Source: Hydrogenovibrio sp. 3SP14C1
GTDB lineage: Bacteria; Pseudomonadota; Gammaproteobacteria; Thiomicrospirales; Thiomicrospiraceae
Length of the DNA: 64,000 nucleotides
Assembly: GCF_029625905.1 (NCBI RefSeq)
Contig: NZ_JARTLM010000009.1
Coordinates: 56,798 to 120,797, forward strand
Reading direction: 5' to 3'
Shown here: in pieces, positions 37,135 to 45,489 of the stretch
Layout: each line of letters starts with the position of its first letter
Position numbering within the stretch: the first letter of the stretch is position 1
The notes under the pieces: generated by a model
What the model was told of the DNA's origin: nothing
What the model saw: the letters and a program-made list of their open reading frames with translations, nothing else
The model's database searches: none
Translations under genes and position numbers: made by a program

Positions 37135-38643
37135 GTGCCGGATAAAAAACAACTTGCTCATTCGTCTCCGCCGAGATGGGGCTACTTTATTGCAATCGCA
37201 TTTGTCGGAGTGATTACGCTGTTGTTTCAGCTGATTTATAGTCTAAAGCAAAATCAGGCATTATTCGATACCCAAGTGAAATACCTGACCGAAAGAGTTC
37301 AGGGTGTGTTTTATGATTCTGCGACCAATTTGAAAGATAAGTATAACTTTTTGTTATTGCACTACAGTCATCTGGACGATATTACCCGTTTAGTGAATCA
37401 CGCAGATAGACTTGCTCTTTATCAGAAGGTCAAAGTTGACTTTGATGCCATGAAACAGAAAGATCCTAATTTATTCGTGATGCATTTCCATGATCCGCAT
37501 AACATCACGATTTTGCGGGTGCATAATCCTGATGCTTATGGGGATGATGTCTCTGATACGCGACCTATGGTGGTTTATGTTAATAAAAACCGTCACCAAG
37601 TCAGCGCCTTTGAAGCGGGAAGAACAGGCCTTTCTTATCGAATCAATACGCCTTTTTTTGGCGCGAACGGGAAATATCTCGGTGTGTTGGAATTTGGAGT
37701 TAAGCCCAAATATTTTATTGATCGGCTGAAGGAGCGATTTCATATTCAATCTCGGTTATTGGTTAAAAAAAGTGCCTTTAATCATTATGACTATCAGGAA
37801 GACTATTCAGATCTCGGGCATTATTCGATTATTTATTCCGATCCAATCTTTAATGATATTGAGATTCACAAATCTGAGAAGTCGCAGTTGATTCACAAGG
37901 CGGGTAAAACCTATTTAGTGGTTTCAGGACTTCATTTGGATTCTTATGACGGTCAGCCTTTGGCGGAATTTCAAGTGGTTGAAGATATTTCTTCTTTTTA
38001 TGAAAAGCATATGCAAAGTTTTTGGCTGCATTGGTTGTTAAACATTATTGGTTTGTTGGTTTTTCTGATTTTAATGTTCTTTATTTTGAAGCGTTATAGT
38101 GACCGATTGATAAAATCGATGAACACGATTAATGTTTTGCAGCAAAAAAATGAGGCGATGAAGTATAGCAGTGAAATCGATGAGTTGACGCAAGCGTATA
38201 ACCGTCGTTACTTTAATCAAAAACTGCGTCAGCTTTTACATTATCAAGACAATAGACATCCCGTGTCAGTATTGTTTTATGATATTGATTTTTTTAAAAA
38301 TATTAATGATACGCACGGGCATTTAGTTGGCGATGAAATTTTAAAAGCCTTAAGCCATTTTATGCGAAATCACCTTCGCTCAGAGGATTTACTGGTGCGA
38401 TGGGGGGGCGAAGAGTTTGCGATTATTTTAAAAGAAGCGCATTTGCAGCAAGCTATTGAAAAAGCAGAAGAACTTCGTCAATTGGTTGAGGGAAATATCT
38501 GGCCGAATGACGTAAAAATGACCATTAGTATCAGTGTGATTGAGTTGCATAACAATGATAGCTTAAAATCGTTGCAAGCACGCTTAGATCATTTGCTTTA
38601 CCAAGCTAAAGAATCGGGTCGAAATCGAGTTGAGCATGAATAA
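37135..38643 (+). CDS. Membrane diguanylate cyclase with periplasmic Cache-like sensor
   Basis: 502 residues from GTG 37135, with AAAGGA nine bases upstream. Helix 1 (about 15-37) and helix 2 (about 300-322) enclose a 260-residue periplasmic domain resembling double Cache sensors (FVMHFHDPHNITILRVHNPDAYGDD). The GGDEF domain at about 345-500 has an active RWGGEEFAIIL motif with an upstream RxxD inhibitory site (RSED). No EAL domain. Converges with the first Rrf2 gene, 8 bases between the stops. It should make cyclic-di-GMP in response to a periplasmic ligand. Confidence 0.92.
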   Translation: MPDKKQLAHSSPPRWGYFIAIAFVGVITLLFQLIYSLKQNQALFDTQVKYLTERVQGVFYDSATNLKDKYNFLLLHYSHLDDITRLVNHADRLALYQKVKVDFDAMKQKDPNLFVMHFHDPHNITILRVHNPDAYGDDVSDTRPMVVYVNKNRHQVSAFEAGRTGLSYRINTPFFGANGKYLGVLEFGVKPKYFIDRLKERFHIQSRLLVKKSAFNHYDYQEDYSDLGHYSIIYSDPIFNDIEIHKSEKSQLIHKAGKTYLVVSGLHLDSYDGQPLAEFQVVEDISSFYEKHMQSFWLHWLLNIIGLLVFLILMFFILKRYSDRLIKSMNTINVLQQKNEAMKYSSEIDELTQAYNRRYFNQKLRQLLHYQDNRHPVSVLFYDIDFFKNINDTHGHLVGDEILKALSHFMRNHLRSEDLLVRWGGEEFAIILKEAHLQQAIEKAEELRQLVEGNIWPNDVKMTISISVIELHNNDSLKSLQARLDHLLYQAKESGRNRVEHE

Positions 38644-38651
38644 AGAAAGCG

Positions 38652-39107
38652 TTAGCTCTCAGAAAGCTCTGTCGTATTTTGCGAAAGTAAGCATTGTCTT
38701 AAGCATTGTTGATTTTTAGTAATATCGGCTAACGTATACTGGTCTAATGTGGTTAAAAACGCTTCCATTGCCTTGAATAAAGCTGGCTTTAACAAACAAA
38801 TTTGTTGAATGTGGCATTCCGGTTGTTCACAGTTAACAGGTTTTAACGTTATTTCAAATTTTCTAACAACCTGACCGACAACAATATCTGATGGCGCTTT
38901 GGATAAAATAATGCCGCCGTTTTTACCTCGAATGGTCTTAATCATGTTTTCTTTTCCTAAATGGTGCACCACTTTAATTAAGTGGTTTTTAGGAATGCCA
39001 AACTTTTCTGAAATGGTTTTGATTTGCACTTTGGTATCTGGTTTGTCTTGCATTGCCAAGTACATTAATACTCTTAGGGCATAGTCTGTATATTTAGTTA
39101 ATTGCAT
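38652..39107 (-). CDS. nsrR: Rrf2-family NsrR-like NO regulator (copy 1)
   Basis: 151 residues from the ATG at 39107, the standard MQLTKYTDYALRVL start; the frame can be read 11 codons further upstream but that lies in operator-like DNA. Winged helix, GKNGGIILSK wing, and three cysteines spaced C-x4-C-x5-C (NCEQPECHIQQIC) for an NO-sensitive Fe-S cluster. Divergent from the four-helix membrane protein gene at 39195, over an NsrR-type operator. Compared with the second copy at 41090 the two are paralogues with the same cysteine spacing but moderate identity. Confidence 0.88.
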   Translation of the reverse strand: MQLTKYTDYALRVLMYLAMQDKPDTKVQIKTISEKFGIPKNHLIKVVHHLGKENMIKTIRGKNGGIILSKAPSDIVVGQVVRKFEITLKPVNCEQPECHIQQICLLKPALFKAMEAFLTTLDQYTLADITKNQQCLRQCLLSQNTTELSES

Positions 39108-39157
39108 AAAAGTGTATCTTATATGTATCTTTATGGACATTTGCGAATAAAGTCTTT

Positions 39158-39180
39158 AAGATGTATTTTGGTTGCATCTT
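39158..39180. promoter_or_regulatory. NsrR-type operator between copy-1 regulator and membrane gene
   Basis: AAGATGTA-n7-TGCATCTT, 23 bases, matching the NsrR inverted-repeat consensus (AAGATGCA-type arms). A weaker repeat (AGTGTATCTTATATGTATCT) lies at 39111-39131 near the regulator start. The 39158 copy sits directly before the AAAGGAG ribosome site of the 39195 gene, so bound protein would block transcription. Confidence 0.8.
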
Positions 39181-39194
39181 AAAGGAGTAAGAGC

Positions 39195-39731
39195 ATGTCC
39201 GTTACAAATTTAAATTATCGTCAAAAAAAGCTGTCGAAAACCCCGCATCACATTTTTAATTTAAATATGATTCTTGTGCATTTATTTGCAGTTGTGTTTT
39301 TGTTTGAATTTCATCTTTATCATTGGTTTTGGATTATTCCCGTCATTTCGATAATGATTATGCTATCACAATACGCTTTTTCTAGATCATTGCTTTCAGA
39401 GCAAAAAGGAGAGGAGGATGTAAATAAGCAGTATGTTTTAGCGAACTGGAAACTGGTCAATCGACATAACCGTAACATTTTGATTGGGTATATCATTGGT
39501 GGCACTTTATTATCACTTGGTTATTTTTTATCGAACAATATGACGCATGATCCCAATATGAGCCAGATCATTATGACTATTTTTCTATATCTTTCTGGTA
39601 ACTTGATGTTATTGATTTTATTGGTTACGTTCGTGTTAAGCAGTGGTGCTGTTTGGCATGCGAGTAAAGGGGAAATGACCAAAGCGCTTGAAAGACGAAT
39701 GGGTGCCAATTCAGTAGTGAAGACACATTAA
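39195..39731 (+). CDS. Four-helix membrane protein in an NsrR module
   Basis: 178 residues, unrecognised. Helices at about 24-42, 44-62, 96-116 and 124-150. Histidines occur in or near helices 1-2 (VHLFAVV, FHLYHWFW). No cofactor motif is definite. AAAGGAG lies eight bases before the ATG. Its operator and divergent NsrR-like regulator imply induction by nitric oxide or a related stress. It ends at a hairpin shared with hmp. It may be an NO-related membrane oxidoreductase component or transporter; this is inference. Confidence 0.8.
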   Translation: MSVTNLNYRQKKLSKTPHHIFNLNMILVHLFAVVFLFEFHLYHWFWIIPVISIMIMLSQYAFSRSLLSEQKGEEDVNKQYVLANWKLVNRHNRNILIGYIIGGTLLSLGYFLSNNMTHDPNMSQIIMTIFLYLSGNLMLLILLVTFVLSSGAVWHASKGEMTKALERRMGANSVVKTH

Positions 39732-39739
39732 AGATAACA

Positions 39740-39763
39740 GCCCTCTCTTGGTGAAGAGAGGGC
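39740..39763. terminator. Hairpin between convergent membrane gene and hmp
   Basis: Perfect 10-base-pair stem GCCCTCTCTT/AAGAGAGGGC with loop GGTG. No T-tract follows on either strand (GATCGG on plus), so it may be a weak terminator or a 3'-end stabiliser. Confidence 0.7.
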
Positions 39764-39770
39764 GATCGGT

Positions 39771-40955
39771 TTAACTCAGCTTGGTTGTTGGGCCAAATAT
39801 TTCATAATGGAGCTGCTCTTCATTAAAGCCCATGTTTAAACATATCTCATTCACAGAACGCATAAATGGTTTAGCGCCACAAAAATAGATATCTGACTGC
39901 GTATTTGGCAGCCATTCCTGTAAGACATCATGGGTTAAAATGCCCTTGTGATCTCCTCCTGATTCCGCTTCATAAGCGACATAATAATTAAAGCCATACT
40001 GCTGCTGTAAATCGTTTAAAGCATCTTTCATGATGTGGTGCTCGCTACTGCGGCAGCATTGAATAAAAGTTAGTTGGTTAGCGTCAACTTTTGGTAGTTG
40101 CTGTAAAAGCATGCTAAGTAAAGGGGTAATACCGACGCCGCCAGCAATAAAAGTCATGTGCTGGTCGTTAGGGTTTTGAATGACAAAATCACCAGTGGGT
40201 GGTTGCAACCAAACGGTCTCGTTTTCGTGCGCATCGTGTAAATAGTTTGAGACGACGCCAGGGCAACTTGAATGGTTCTTTTCTGATTTAACTGTGATTC
40301 GATAAAAATCATCACCAGGTGCATTGGATAAAGAATATTGACGAATTTCTTCATACCCTTGTTGTTCTGGTTTGATACGAACTCCAACATACTGTCCTGC
40401 GTCAAATTTGGGATGAAGCCCATCTTTCGCTTTTAAATAAAAAGATTTAACGTTATTTGATTCTGTAACGATTTGATCAATCTTAAAGGGTTTAAATCCT
40501 CTCCACCCATTTAGTTTTTGTTCATTTGCAGTATAAATATCTTCTTCTGTGGCAATAAAAATGTCTGCTAAAGCGTTATAAGCAACCCCCCAAGCTTCAA
40601 GGATGGGATGATTGTTGGGAAGGCTGAGATGTTGTTGTATTGCTTCAAGAAGATACTTTCCAACAATTGGGTAGTGCTCTGGTTGAATTGATAAACTGGC
40701 ATGTTTGTGGGCAATGCGTTTAACCATAGGAGTCAGTTCTTGTAGTTCGTCAATTTTGCTGGCATACATGAATATCGATTCTGCTAAAGCTTTGGACTGG
40801 TCACCTTGCGCTTGGTTGGCCATATTAAAAATATTTTTAAGTTCAGGATGATTTAAGAATAGTTTTTGATAAAAAAGATCTGTAATTTCAATCCCTTGTT
40901 CTGCCAATACAGGAGCCGTTTCTTTGATGGTTTGTATAACGTTTTCAGATAGCAT
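39771..40955 (-). CDS. hmp: Flavohemoglobin (NO dioxygenase) Hmp
   Basis: Oxidises NO to nitrate with O2 and NADPH. 394 residues: globin domain with Tyr29 in FYQKLF and proximal His85 (AHKHASL), FAD motif RQYSLSNAP and NADPH-binding GGVGITPLLSML; carboxy end FCGAKPFM and YEIFGP. Full length with all key residues. Divergent from the second Rrf2 gene across a near-perfect NsrR operator, so NO-inducible. Confidence 0.97.
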   Translation of the reverse strand: MLSENVIQTIKETAPVLAEQGIEITDLFYQKLFLNHPELKNIFNMANQAQGDQSKALAESIFMYASKIDELQELTPMVKRIAHKHASLSIQPEHYPIVGKYLLEAIQQHLSLPNNHPILEAWGVAYNALADIFIATEEDIYTANEQKLNGWRGFKPFKIDQIVTESNNVKSFYLKAKDGLHPKFDAGQYVGVRIKPEQQGYEEIRQYSLSNAPGDDFYRITVKSEKNHSSCPGVVSNYLHDAHENETVWLQPPTGDFVIQNPNDQHMTFIAGGVGITPLLSMLLQQLPKVDANQLTFIQCCRSSEHHIMKDALNDLQQQYGFNYYVAYEAESGGDHKGILTHDVLQEWLPNTQSDIYFCGAKPFMRSVNEICLNMGFNEEQLHYEIFGPTTKLS

Positions 40956-40993
40956 ATTGCGAAATTTCCTTTGTGGTTTAACGATTTAAAATA

Positions 40994-41016
40994 AAGATGC
41001 ATTTTACATGCATCTT
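40994..41016. promoter_or_regulatory. NsrR operator between hmp and regulator copy 2
   Basis: AAGATGCA-TTTTACA-TGCATCTT, perfect eight-base arms at 40994-41001 and 41009-41016, the NsrR consensus. A partial extra copy (GGTGCATCAT) lies just downstream at 41021. It would repress hmp until NO destroys the Fe-S cluster of the regulator. Confidence 0.9.
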
Positions 41017-41089
41017 TAAAGGTGCATCATATTTGAATGTTTGGTGGCTTGTCAAATATAATGAGATATAAATTAGGAGTGGGCGAGCG

Positions 41090-41533
41090 ATGCAATTAAC
41101 CAAACAAACTGATTTTGCTTTTCGGGTGTTGATTTATTTGGCTTCGAAAAAGCAAGGTGAACTGTCGAATATTCAAATGATTTCTGAGCGATATGATGTT
41201 TCTAAAAGTCACTTGATGAAGGTGGTTCAAAAATTAGCGAGCCATGGACTGGTTCATTCGGTCAGGGGACAGCAGGGCGGTATTTATTTGGAGAAAGACC
41301 TTCATGACATTTCGGTGCGGCAAGTAGTTGAGTTGATGGAAGTGACGTTAAACCCTGTAAATTGCGACGAGCCGGTTTGTAAAATTCATGATGTCTGCCA
41401 GTTGAAGAAATATCTAAATCAAGCTCAGAATCAATATCTGTCGTACCTAGAACAGTTTACCCTGGCCGATATTGTGAATGATTCTATTCGACAAGAAATC
41501 TTTCCGGATGCGATTACGCTTCATCAAGCTTAA
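41090..41533 (+). CDS. nsrR: Rrf2-family NsrR-like NO regulator (copy 2)
   Basis: 147 residues beginning MQLTKQTDFAFRVLIYLA, with a GQQGGIYLEKD wing and cysteines C-x4-C-x5-C (NCDEPVCKIHDVC), the NsrR pattern. Divergent from hmp; ends in a palindromic terminator. Which of the two paralogues binds which operator cannot be told from sequence, since both sites are nearly the same. Confidence 0.92.
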   Translation: MQLTKQTDFAFRVLIYLASKKQGELSNIQMISERYDVSKSHLMKVVQKLASHGLVHSVRGQQGGIYLEKDLHDISVRQVVELMEVTLNPVNCDEPVCKIHDVCQLKKYLNQAQNQYLSYLEQFTLADIVNDSIRQEIFPDAITLHQA

Positions 41534-41540
41534 AGTTGTG

Positions 41541-41566
41541 AAAAATGACCAGGCCTGGTCATTTTT
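41541..41566 (+). terminator. Palindromic terminator with CCAGGCCTGG core
   Basis: AAAAATGACCAGG and complement, ending in TTTTTT, eight bases after the nsrR stop. Core 41549-41558. Arms identical to the yfcH copy (ATGA/TCAT). Confidence 0.92.
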
Positions 41567-41641
41567 TAGTTTAAAGCCATTCTTTTTAAGATAAGTCTGC
41601 TATATTTCCCTTTTATTGATTCAAATTAGGAATCCTGTTTT

Positions 41642-41989
41642 ATGAGTATTGAACAAACGTCGCAGCGTAATAGACGATTGCGTAAAAAATTATTTGTTGG
41701 AGAGTTTACGGTTTATGTTTTTGAAGTCTCTCTTCAGCTTAAAGAAATGTCTTTAGACGCATTTGAACAGTTTGTAGATGAGTTTATTGATGTCATTGAA
41801 GCAAATCATTTGGTTTTGGGCGGCAGTGGGGACGGTACTTGTCAGTTCCGAGGCATTGTCGCTTCTGAAAAGCGGTATGCCTCTGCCACTGAAGAAGATC
41901 GTCAAACGATCAAGTCGTGGCTTGAAAAACAGCCTCAGTGTGAAGCCGTTACGGTTGGTGCATTGGTTGATATGAACGATGTATTTTAA
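41642..41989 (+). CDS. yggL: YggL-family protein (DUF469)
   Basis: 115 residues: RNRRLRKKLFVGEF near the start, GGSGDGTCQFRGIVAS in the middle and VTVGALVDMNDV at the end. YggL is a small protein reported to associate with the large ribosomal subunit; exact role unknown. It lies 23 bases before efpL, consistent with a shared translation theme. Confidence 0.9.
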   Translation: MSIEQTSQRNRRLRKKLFVGEFTVYVFEVSLQLKEMSLDAFEQFVDEFIDVIEANHLVLGGSGDGTCQFRGIVASEKRYASATEEDRQTIKSWLEKQPQCEAVTVGALVDMNDVF

Positions 41990-42012
41990 ACAGCAAGGTT
42001 GAGAGTTGTAAG

Positions 42013-42579
42013 ATGCCAAAAGCGAATGAGTTAAAAAAAGGAATGGTGGTCGAGATTAATGACGCGCCTTATGTGGTCAAGACGGTGGATTGTAAAAGCC
42101 CTTCGTCTCGCGGTGCGGCGACTTTGTATAAAGTACGTTTTAATAATGTGAAAACCGGCCAGAAACTGGATGAATCCTTAAAAGGTGATGACTTTCTAAA
42201 AGAGCTGGATTGTCAGAGAATGCCGATTCAATTCAGTTACATGGACGGTGAGAATTATGTGTTTATGAATTTGACTGATTATTCACAATACATGCTTTCT
42301 CCCGAGGATCTAGAAGGTCAAACGGGCTATATTTCCGAAACCTTGGAAGGAATGGATGCCATCGTCTTGGATGAACAAGTGATTTCGGTTGAATTACCGG
42401 TTGCGATTGCATTGGAAATTGCTGAAACGGCACCTGGGATGAAAAGTGCTTCGGCTAACAGTCGAACCAAACCGGCGGTTTTAAGTACCGGGTTGGAAAT
42501 TCAGGTGCCGGAATATATTGATCAAGGCGAAGTGGTTAAAGTCAATTCTGAGACAGGTAAGTATATGTCTCGTGCGTAA
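42013..42579 (+). CDS. efpL: Elongation factor P-like protein EfpL (YeiP)
   Basis: 188 residues, three beta-barrel domains as in EF-P. The tip loop reads SPSSRGAATLYKV, with Arg at the place EF-P has its modified Lys; this Arg is the mark of the YeiP/EfpL branch, which also helps ribosomes through polyproline. The carboxy domain ends in EVVKVNSETGKYMSRA, an OB-fold strand pair. It converges on the gene at 42588 with only 8 bases between stops and no terminator visible. Confidence 0.93.
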   Translation: MPKANELKKGMVVEINDAPYVVKTVDCKSPSSRGAATLYKVRFNNVKTGQKLDESLKGDDFLKELDCQRMPIQFSYMDGENYVFMNLTDYSQYMLSPEDLEGQTGYISETLEGMDAIVLDEQVISVELPVAIALEIAETAPGMKSASANSRTKPAVLSTGLEIQVPEYIDQGEVVKVNSETGKYMSRA

Positions 42580-42587
42580 AATCTGAT

Positions 42588-43289
42588 TTACTCGTGGGTG
42601 ATTTTTACCGACTTGTACAGTTGTGGATCTTGCGTTTTCTTTTTTAACCAGCTGTTGGCAGCGCTTTGTACTGAGCGCTCAATGGCGGCACGTTTTCCTG
42701 TCCCGTTGTTCTTGGCATCGGTTTGTGCTTTTTCTTTATTGTTACTGACCCAGAAGCGCCAATAAGCCACCAAATCGCTGTTCCAGAAACGGTCTGGGTT
42801 AGAGGCGACATAATGCAGAAATTTGTCAAAACTGGCATTTGACACTTCTGCCGTTAAGCCTTCTTCCTGCGCATATAAAAGCAACGCTTCGGTGTCTTCT
42901 CGAATCAGTTGAGACAGTTTTTTGTTTAATATGGAATCTGTCCCTTGGAATCGTTTTAGATGTTTTTTCAGGTTGTCATCCAGTAAAGGTTCGCTGCCAC
43001 GCAAATTGCTGTCTGCTTCTAACGTCAACCCGGTTTGTTCTTGATAAGCGGTTGGGTTGATGGTGAAAATGCAGAAGTCTTCCAGGTTGCGCCTGACTTC
43101 AATGATCTTGCGTTCTTCCAAGCGCAATAAAACTTTATAAAGCAGTTCATCTTTCCAAAAGGAAAAAATCTGTTCCAGTTCATCGGTTTTAATAGGGGTT
43201 CTGGCATAGTTAAACTGTAGCCAGCCTAGAAAAATTGCTTCATGAATGGATAACTTTTCAGCAACTTGCGTTTCAAAACGAATATTCAT
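42588..43289 (-). CDS. DnaT-like protein of uncertain function
   Basis: 233 residues. The first 80 residues look like a winged-helix reader (SIHEAIFLGWLQFN, LLRLEERKIIEVRR). The carboxy part has FWNSDLVAYWRFWVSNNKEK, reminiscent of the DnaT/phage replication O-protein carboxy region that binds single-stranded DNA, but identity is low. Basic tail. It follows 43305-43973 after 15 bases. A replication-restart or phage-derived loader role is possible and unproven. Confidence 0.6.
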   Translation of the reverse strand: MNIRFETQVAEKLSIHEAIFLGWLQFNYARTPIKTDELEQIFSFWKDELLYKVLLRLEERKIIEVRRNLEDFCIFTINPTAYQEQTGLTLEADSNLRGSEPLLDDNLKKHLKRFQGTDSILNKKLSQLIREDTEALLLYAQEEGLTAEVSNASFDKFLHYVASNPDRFWNSDLVAYWRFWVSNNKEKAQTDAKNNGTGKRAAIERSVQSAANSWLKKKTQDPQLYKSVKITHE

Positions 43290-43304
43290 ACGTGTGCCTT
43301 AAAA

Positions 43305-43973
43305 TTATTTGGCGGAGTTGGCAGGGCTTTGTAAATTTTTAACCAATTTTTCGGTCGCCTGGCTGATGGTAATCAGATTGTCTGGGCTTTTCAGTTTTTT
43401 CATCACTTCTTTGGCTTTTTCTGGGTCACCGATCAACACTGGCGGAGCCTTTTTGGCGCCTTTGATTTTAGCGTTTTGTGCGTTGATGATGCCTGTTAAT
43501 TCAATAGGAGGCTGTTGTTGCGCAGGAGTGCCATAAAGTGCACGGTAGGCATTTTTAAATTCATTCGCCTTGAATACCAAAGATTTTTCATCTGGGATAT
43601 CACATAAAGCCATCCAACCGCCCATTTTATGAATGATTTGGTGGATTAATGGGTCGTGGAAAACCACATCCTGATAAGCCCCGACTTTACGAATGGCGGT
43701 TTCGACTTCACTCCAAGCACGGAGCGCATTGTCTTGCGTGCCGCCTTTACAGTTTTTGATAATGTCAGAAACTTTTGGCCACCACTTTCCATCTTCGGGA
43801 TGTTGCATATGCGCATTGAATGCGGCTTGCACTTCATCAATGGAGTAATCTTTCAGACCATTCCAATACATTTCGAAGGTAAGATCTGTTAAATCCTTTT
43901 CATAATATGCAAAAACCCAACTTAGGATTTGCGAGAACTTTTCCATGTCTTGAACTTGCATAGCGTGTCCCAT
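43305..43973 (-). CDS. DUF6475-like protein, possible replication accessory
   Basis: 222 residues. The first 90 residues (ILSWVFAYYEKDLTDLTFEMYW, DYSIDEVQAAFNAHMQHPEDGKWWPKVSDIIKNC) resemble domains found in phage replication or helicase-loader proteins (lambda P-like, DUF6475). Residues 150-222 are basic and flexible, like a DNA-binding tail. First gene of a two-gene operon. No phage structural or integrase genes accompany it, so if phage-derived it is domesticated. Confidence 0.6.
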   Translation of the reverse strand: MGHAMQVQDMEKFSQILSWVFAYYEKDLTDLTFEMYWNGLKDYSIDEVQAAFNAHMQHPEDGKWWPKVSDIIKNCKGGTQDNALRAWSEVETAIRKVGAYQDVVFHDPLIHQIIHKMGGWMALCDIPDEKSLVFKANEFKNAYRALYGTPAQQQPPIELTGIINAQNAKIKGAKKAPPVLIGDPEKAKEVMKKLKSPDNLITISQATEKLVKNLQSPANSAK

Positions 43974-44112
43974 TAATGACGTTTCTGAGCAAAGATGACG
44001 ACTCTCGTCGTAACCAATAAATAAGTAAAATGAATCGTTATGTTATTTTTATATCTTATCATTTTTGAACTGCATCTGTGTTTGCAATTCGCTGGGAAAT
44101 GAAGCTAAAAAT

Positions 44113-44126
44113 GACCAGGCCTGGTC
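44113..44126. repeat. TGACCAGGCCTGGTCA in a divergent upstream region
   Basis: The core 44115-44124 lies in the 255-base space between the start of the minus-strand pair and dacB, where no gene ends. AAAAA flanks both sides; on minus a T-tract follows the hairpin, 140 bases before the 43973 start, and could act as a leader terminator. The rest of this space holds only AT-rich promoter-like sequence. Confidence 0.85.
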
Positions 44127-44228
44127 AAAAATAACAGGACACACTTGAGTTGCTTGAAAGCTTATACCAAACGAAAGCAAAAGGCGTTAAAATGAAAAGA
44201 TAAATGATTGATAAGGTTTTGAAATATC

Positions 44229-45479
44229 GTGAAACGATTTGTGCATCAGTGGGGTGTTGGCGTCGGGCTTTTATTGGGAAGTATGCTTCTTTATGCCGCG
44301 CCTGCTTCGCTTTCTATACAAGAAGCGTTGGGTCAGCTTCGGGAAACGGGTGCGCTGATGTTAAATGCTCAGCAAGAACCGTTGGTCGAAAAAGACCCTT
44401 CAAAACTCAGAGTGCCCGCTTCGACCACGAAGCTGGTGACCGCCTATTTGGCATTGAAGCACTGGGGTGCAGGTTACCGTTTTAAAACCGATTTTTATGT
44501 GACTCGAAATGCGAGTGATCTTACGACGCTTTGTGTAAAAGGTTATGGAGACCCTTTTTTGGTGTCGGAAGAGATTCAAAAAATGGCACGTCGTTTAGCG
44601 CTTCAGCTGAAAGAAGTCGGTGTGGGAGAGATAGATAACATTATTTTGGATACGGGATACTTTGAGTCTAATGTGGTGCTTCCAGGGCGGTCGAATACAG
44701 ATAATCCTTATGATGCGATTCCAGGGGCTTTGGCCGCCAACTTTAATACACTCTATTTGAAAAAAAGAAATGGCAAGCTGGTTTCTGCTGAATCTCAAAC
44801 CCCGTTGACACCGTTGGCAATTGAACTTGGAAAACAAGCCAACTTGCGACATGGTCGCTTTAATTTGGGCGGGGATGCCAGAATGGGAGAGCGGTATTTT
44901 GCTGAGTTATTAAGCGCTTTCTTGCAGCAGTCAGGCGTACAAGTAAAAAATGAGGTTCAGTGGCGCAGCTTAAAAGACTCCGCAGTTTTGAATGGTGAGT
45001 CGCCTTTTTATCGTCACCAGAATACGTTGACATTGGCCGAAATGATCCGCCCGATGATGCAATATTCGACCAACTTTATTGCCAATCAACTGGCTTTGAA
45101 ATTGAGCGCAGAAAAATTTGGACCGCCAGCTTCAGCCGAAAAGGTCAAGCGGATGATGAAGGCAGATTTAACGCATTATTTGGGCTGGCAGGATTTTTAT
45201 CTGGAAGATGGTGCAGGATTATCCCATCAAAATCGGTTGAGCCCGCAACAACTGGTTTTGTTATTGCAGGCATTTCGACCTTGGAAATCGTTGTTGCCGG
45301 AAGTTGAAGATCACATCTTTGCCAAATCGGGCACTTTGATTGGTGTGAGTGCCTTGGCAGGATATATTTATCAGCAAGAGCAATGGCTTCCATTTGCTTT
45401 GATGATTAACCAACCCGTGCCGTTTGCCTATAAAAACCAGTTGGCATTAAAACTTAAACAGCAACTGGAAAATCGATAA
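44229..45479 (+). CDS. dacB: D-alanyl-D-alanine carboxypeptidase/endopeptidase DacB (PBP4)
   Basis: 416 residues, MEROPS S13. Signal peptide (VGVGLLLGSMLLYAA-PA). Serine active-site motif STTK in PASTTKLVTAYLAL, second motif STN (QYSTNFIANQL) and KSG in AKSGTLIGVSAL. Trims peptidoglycan in the periplasm. Start is GTG 44229. Somewhat shorter than E. coli DacB (477), with a shorter inserted domain. Converges on queE after 10 bases. Confidence 0.93.
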   Translation: MKRFVHQWGVGVGLLLGSMLLYAAPASLSIQEALGQLRETGALMLNAQQEPLVEKDPSKLRVPASTTKLVTAYLALKHWGAGYRFKTDFYVTRNASDLTTLCVKGYGDPFLVSEEIQKMARRLALQLKEVGVGEIDNIILDTGYFESNVVLPGRSNTDNPYDAIPGALAANFNTLYLKKRNGKLVSAESQTPLTPLAIELGKQANLRHGRFNLGGDARMGERYFAELLSAFLQQSGVQVKNEVQWRSLKDSAVLNGESPFYRHQNTLTLAEMIRPMMQYSTNFIANQLALKLSAEKFGPPASAEKVKRMMKADLTHYLGWQDFYLEDGAGLSHQNRLSPQQLVLLLQAFRPWKSLLPEVEDHIFAKSGTLIGVSALAGYIYQQEQWLPFALMINQPVPFAYKNQLALKLKQQLENR

Positions 45480-45489
45480 CGCCAAAGCA

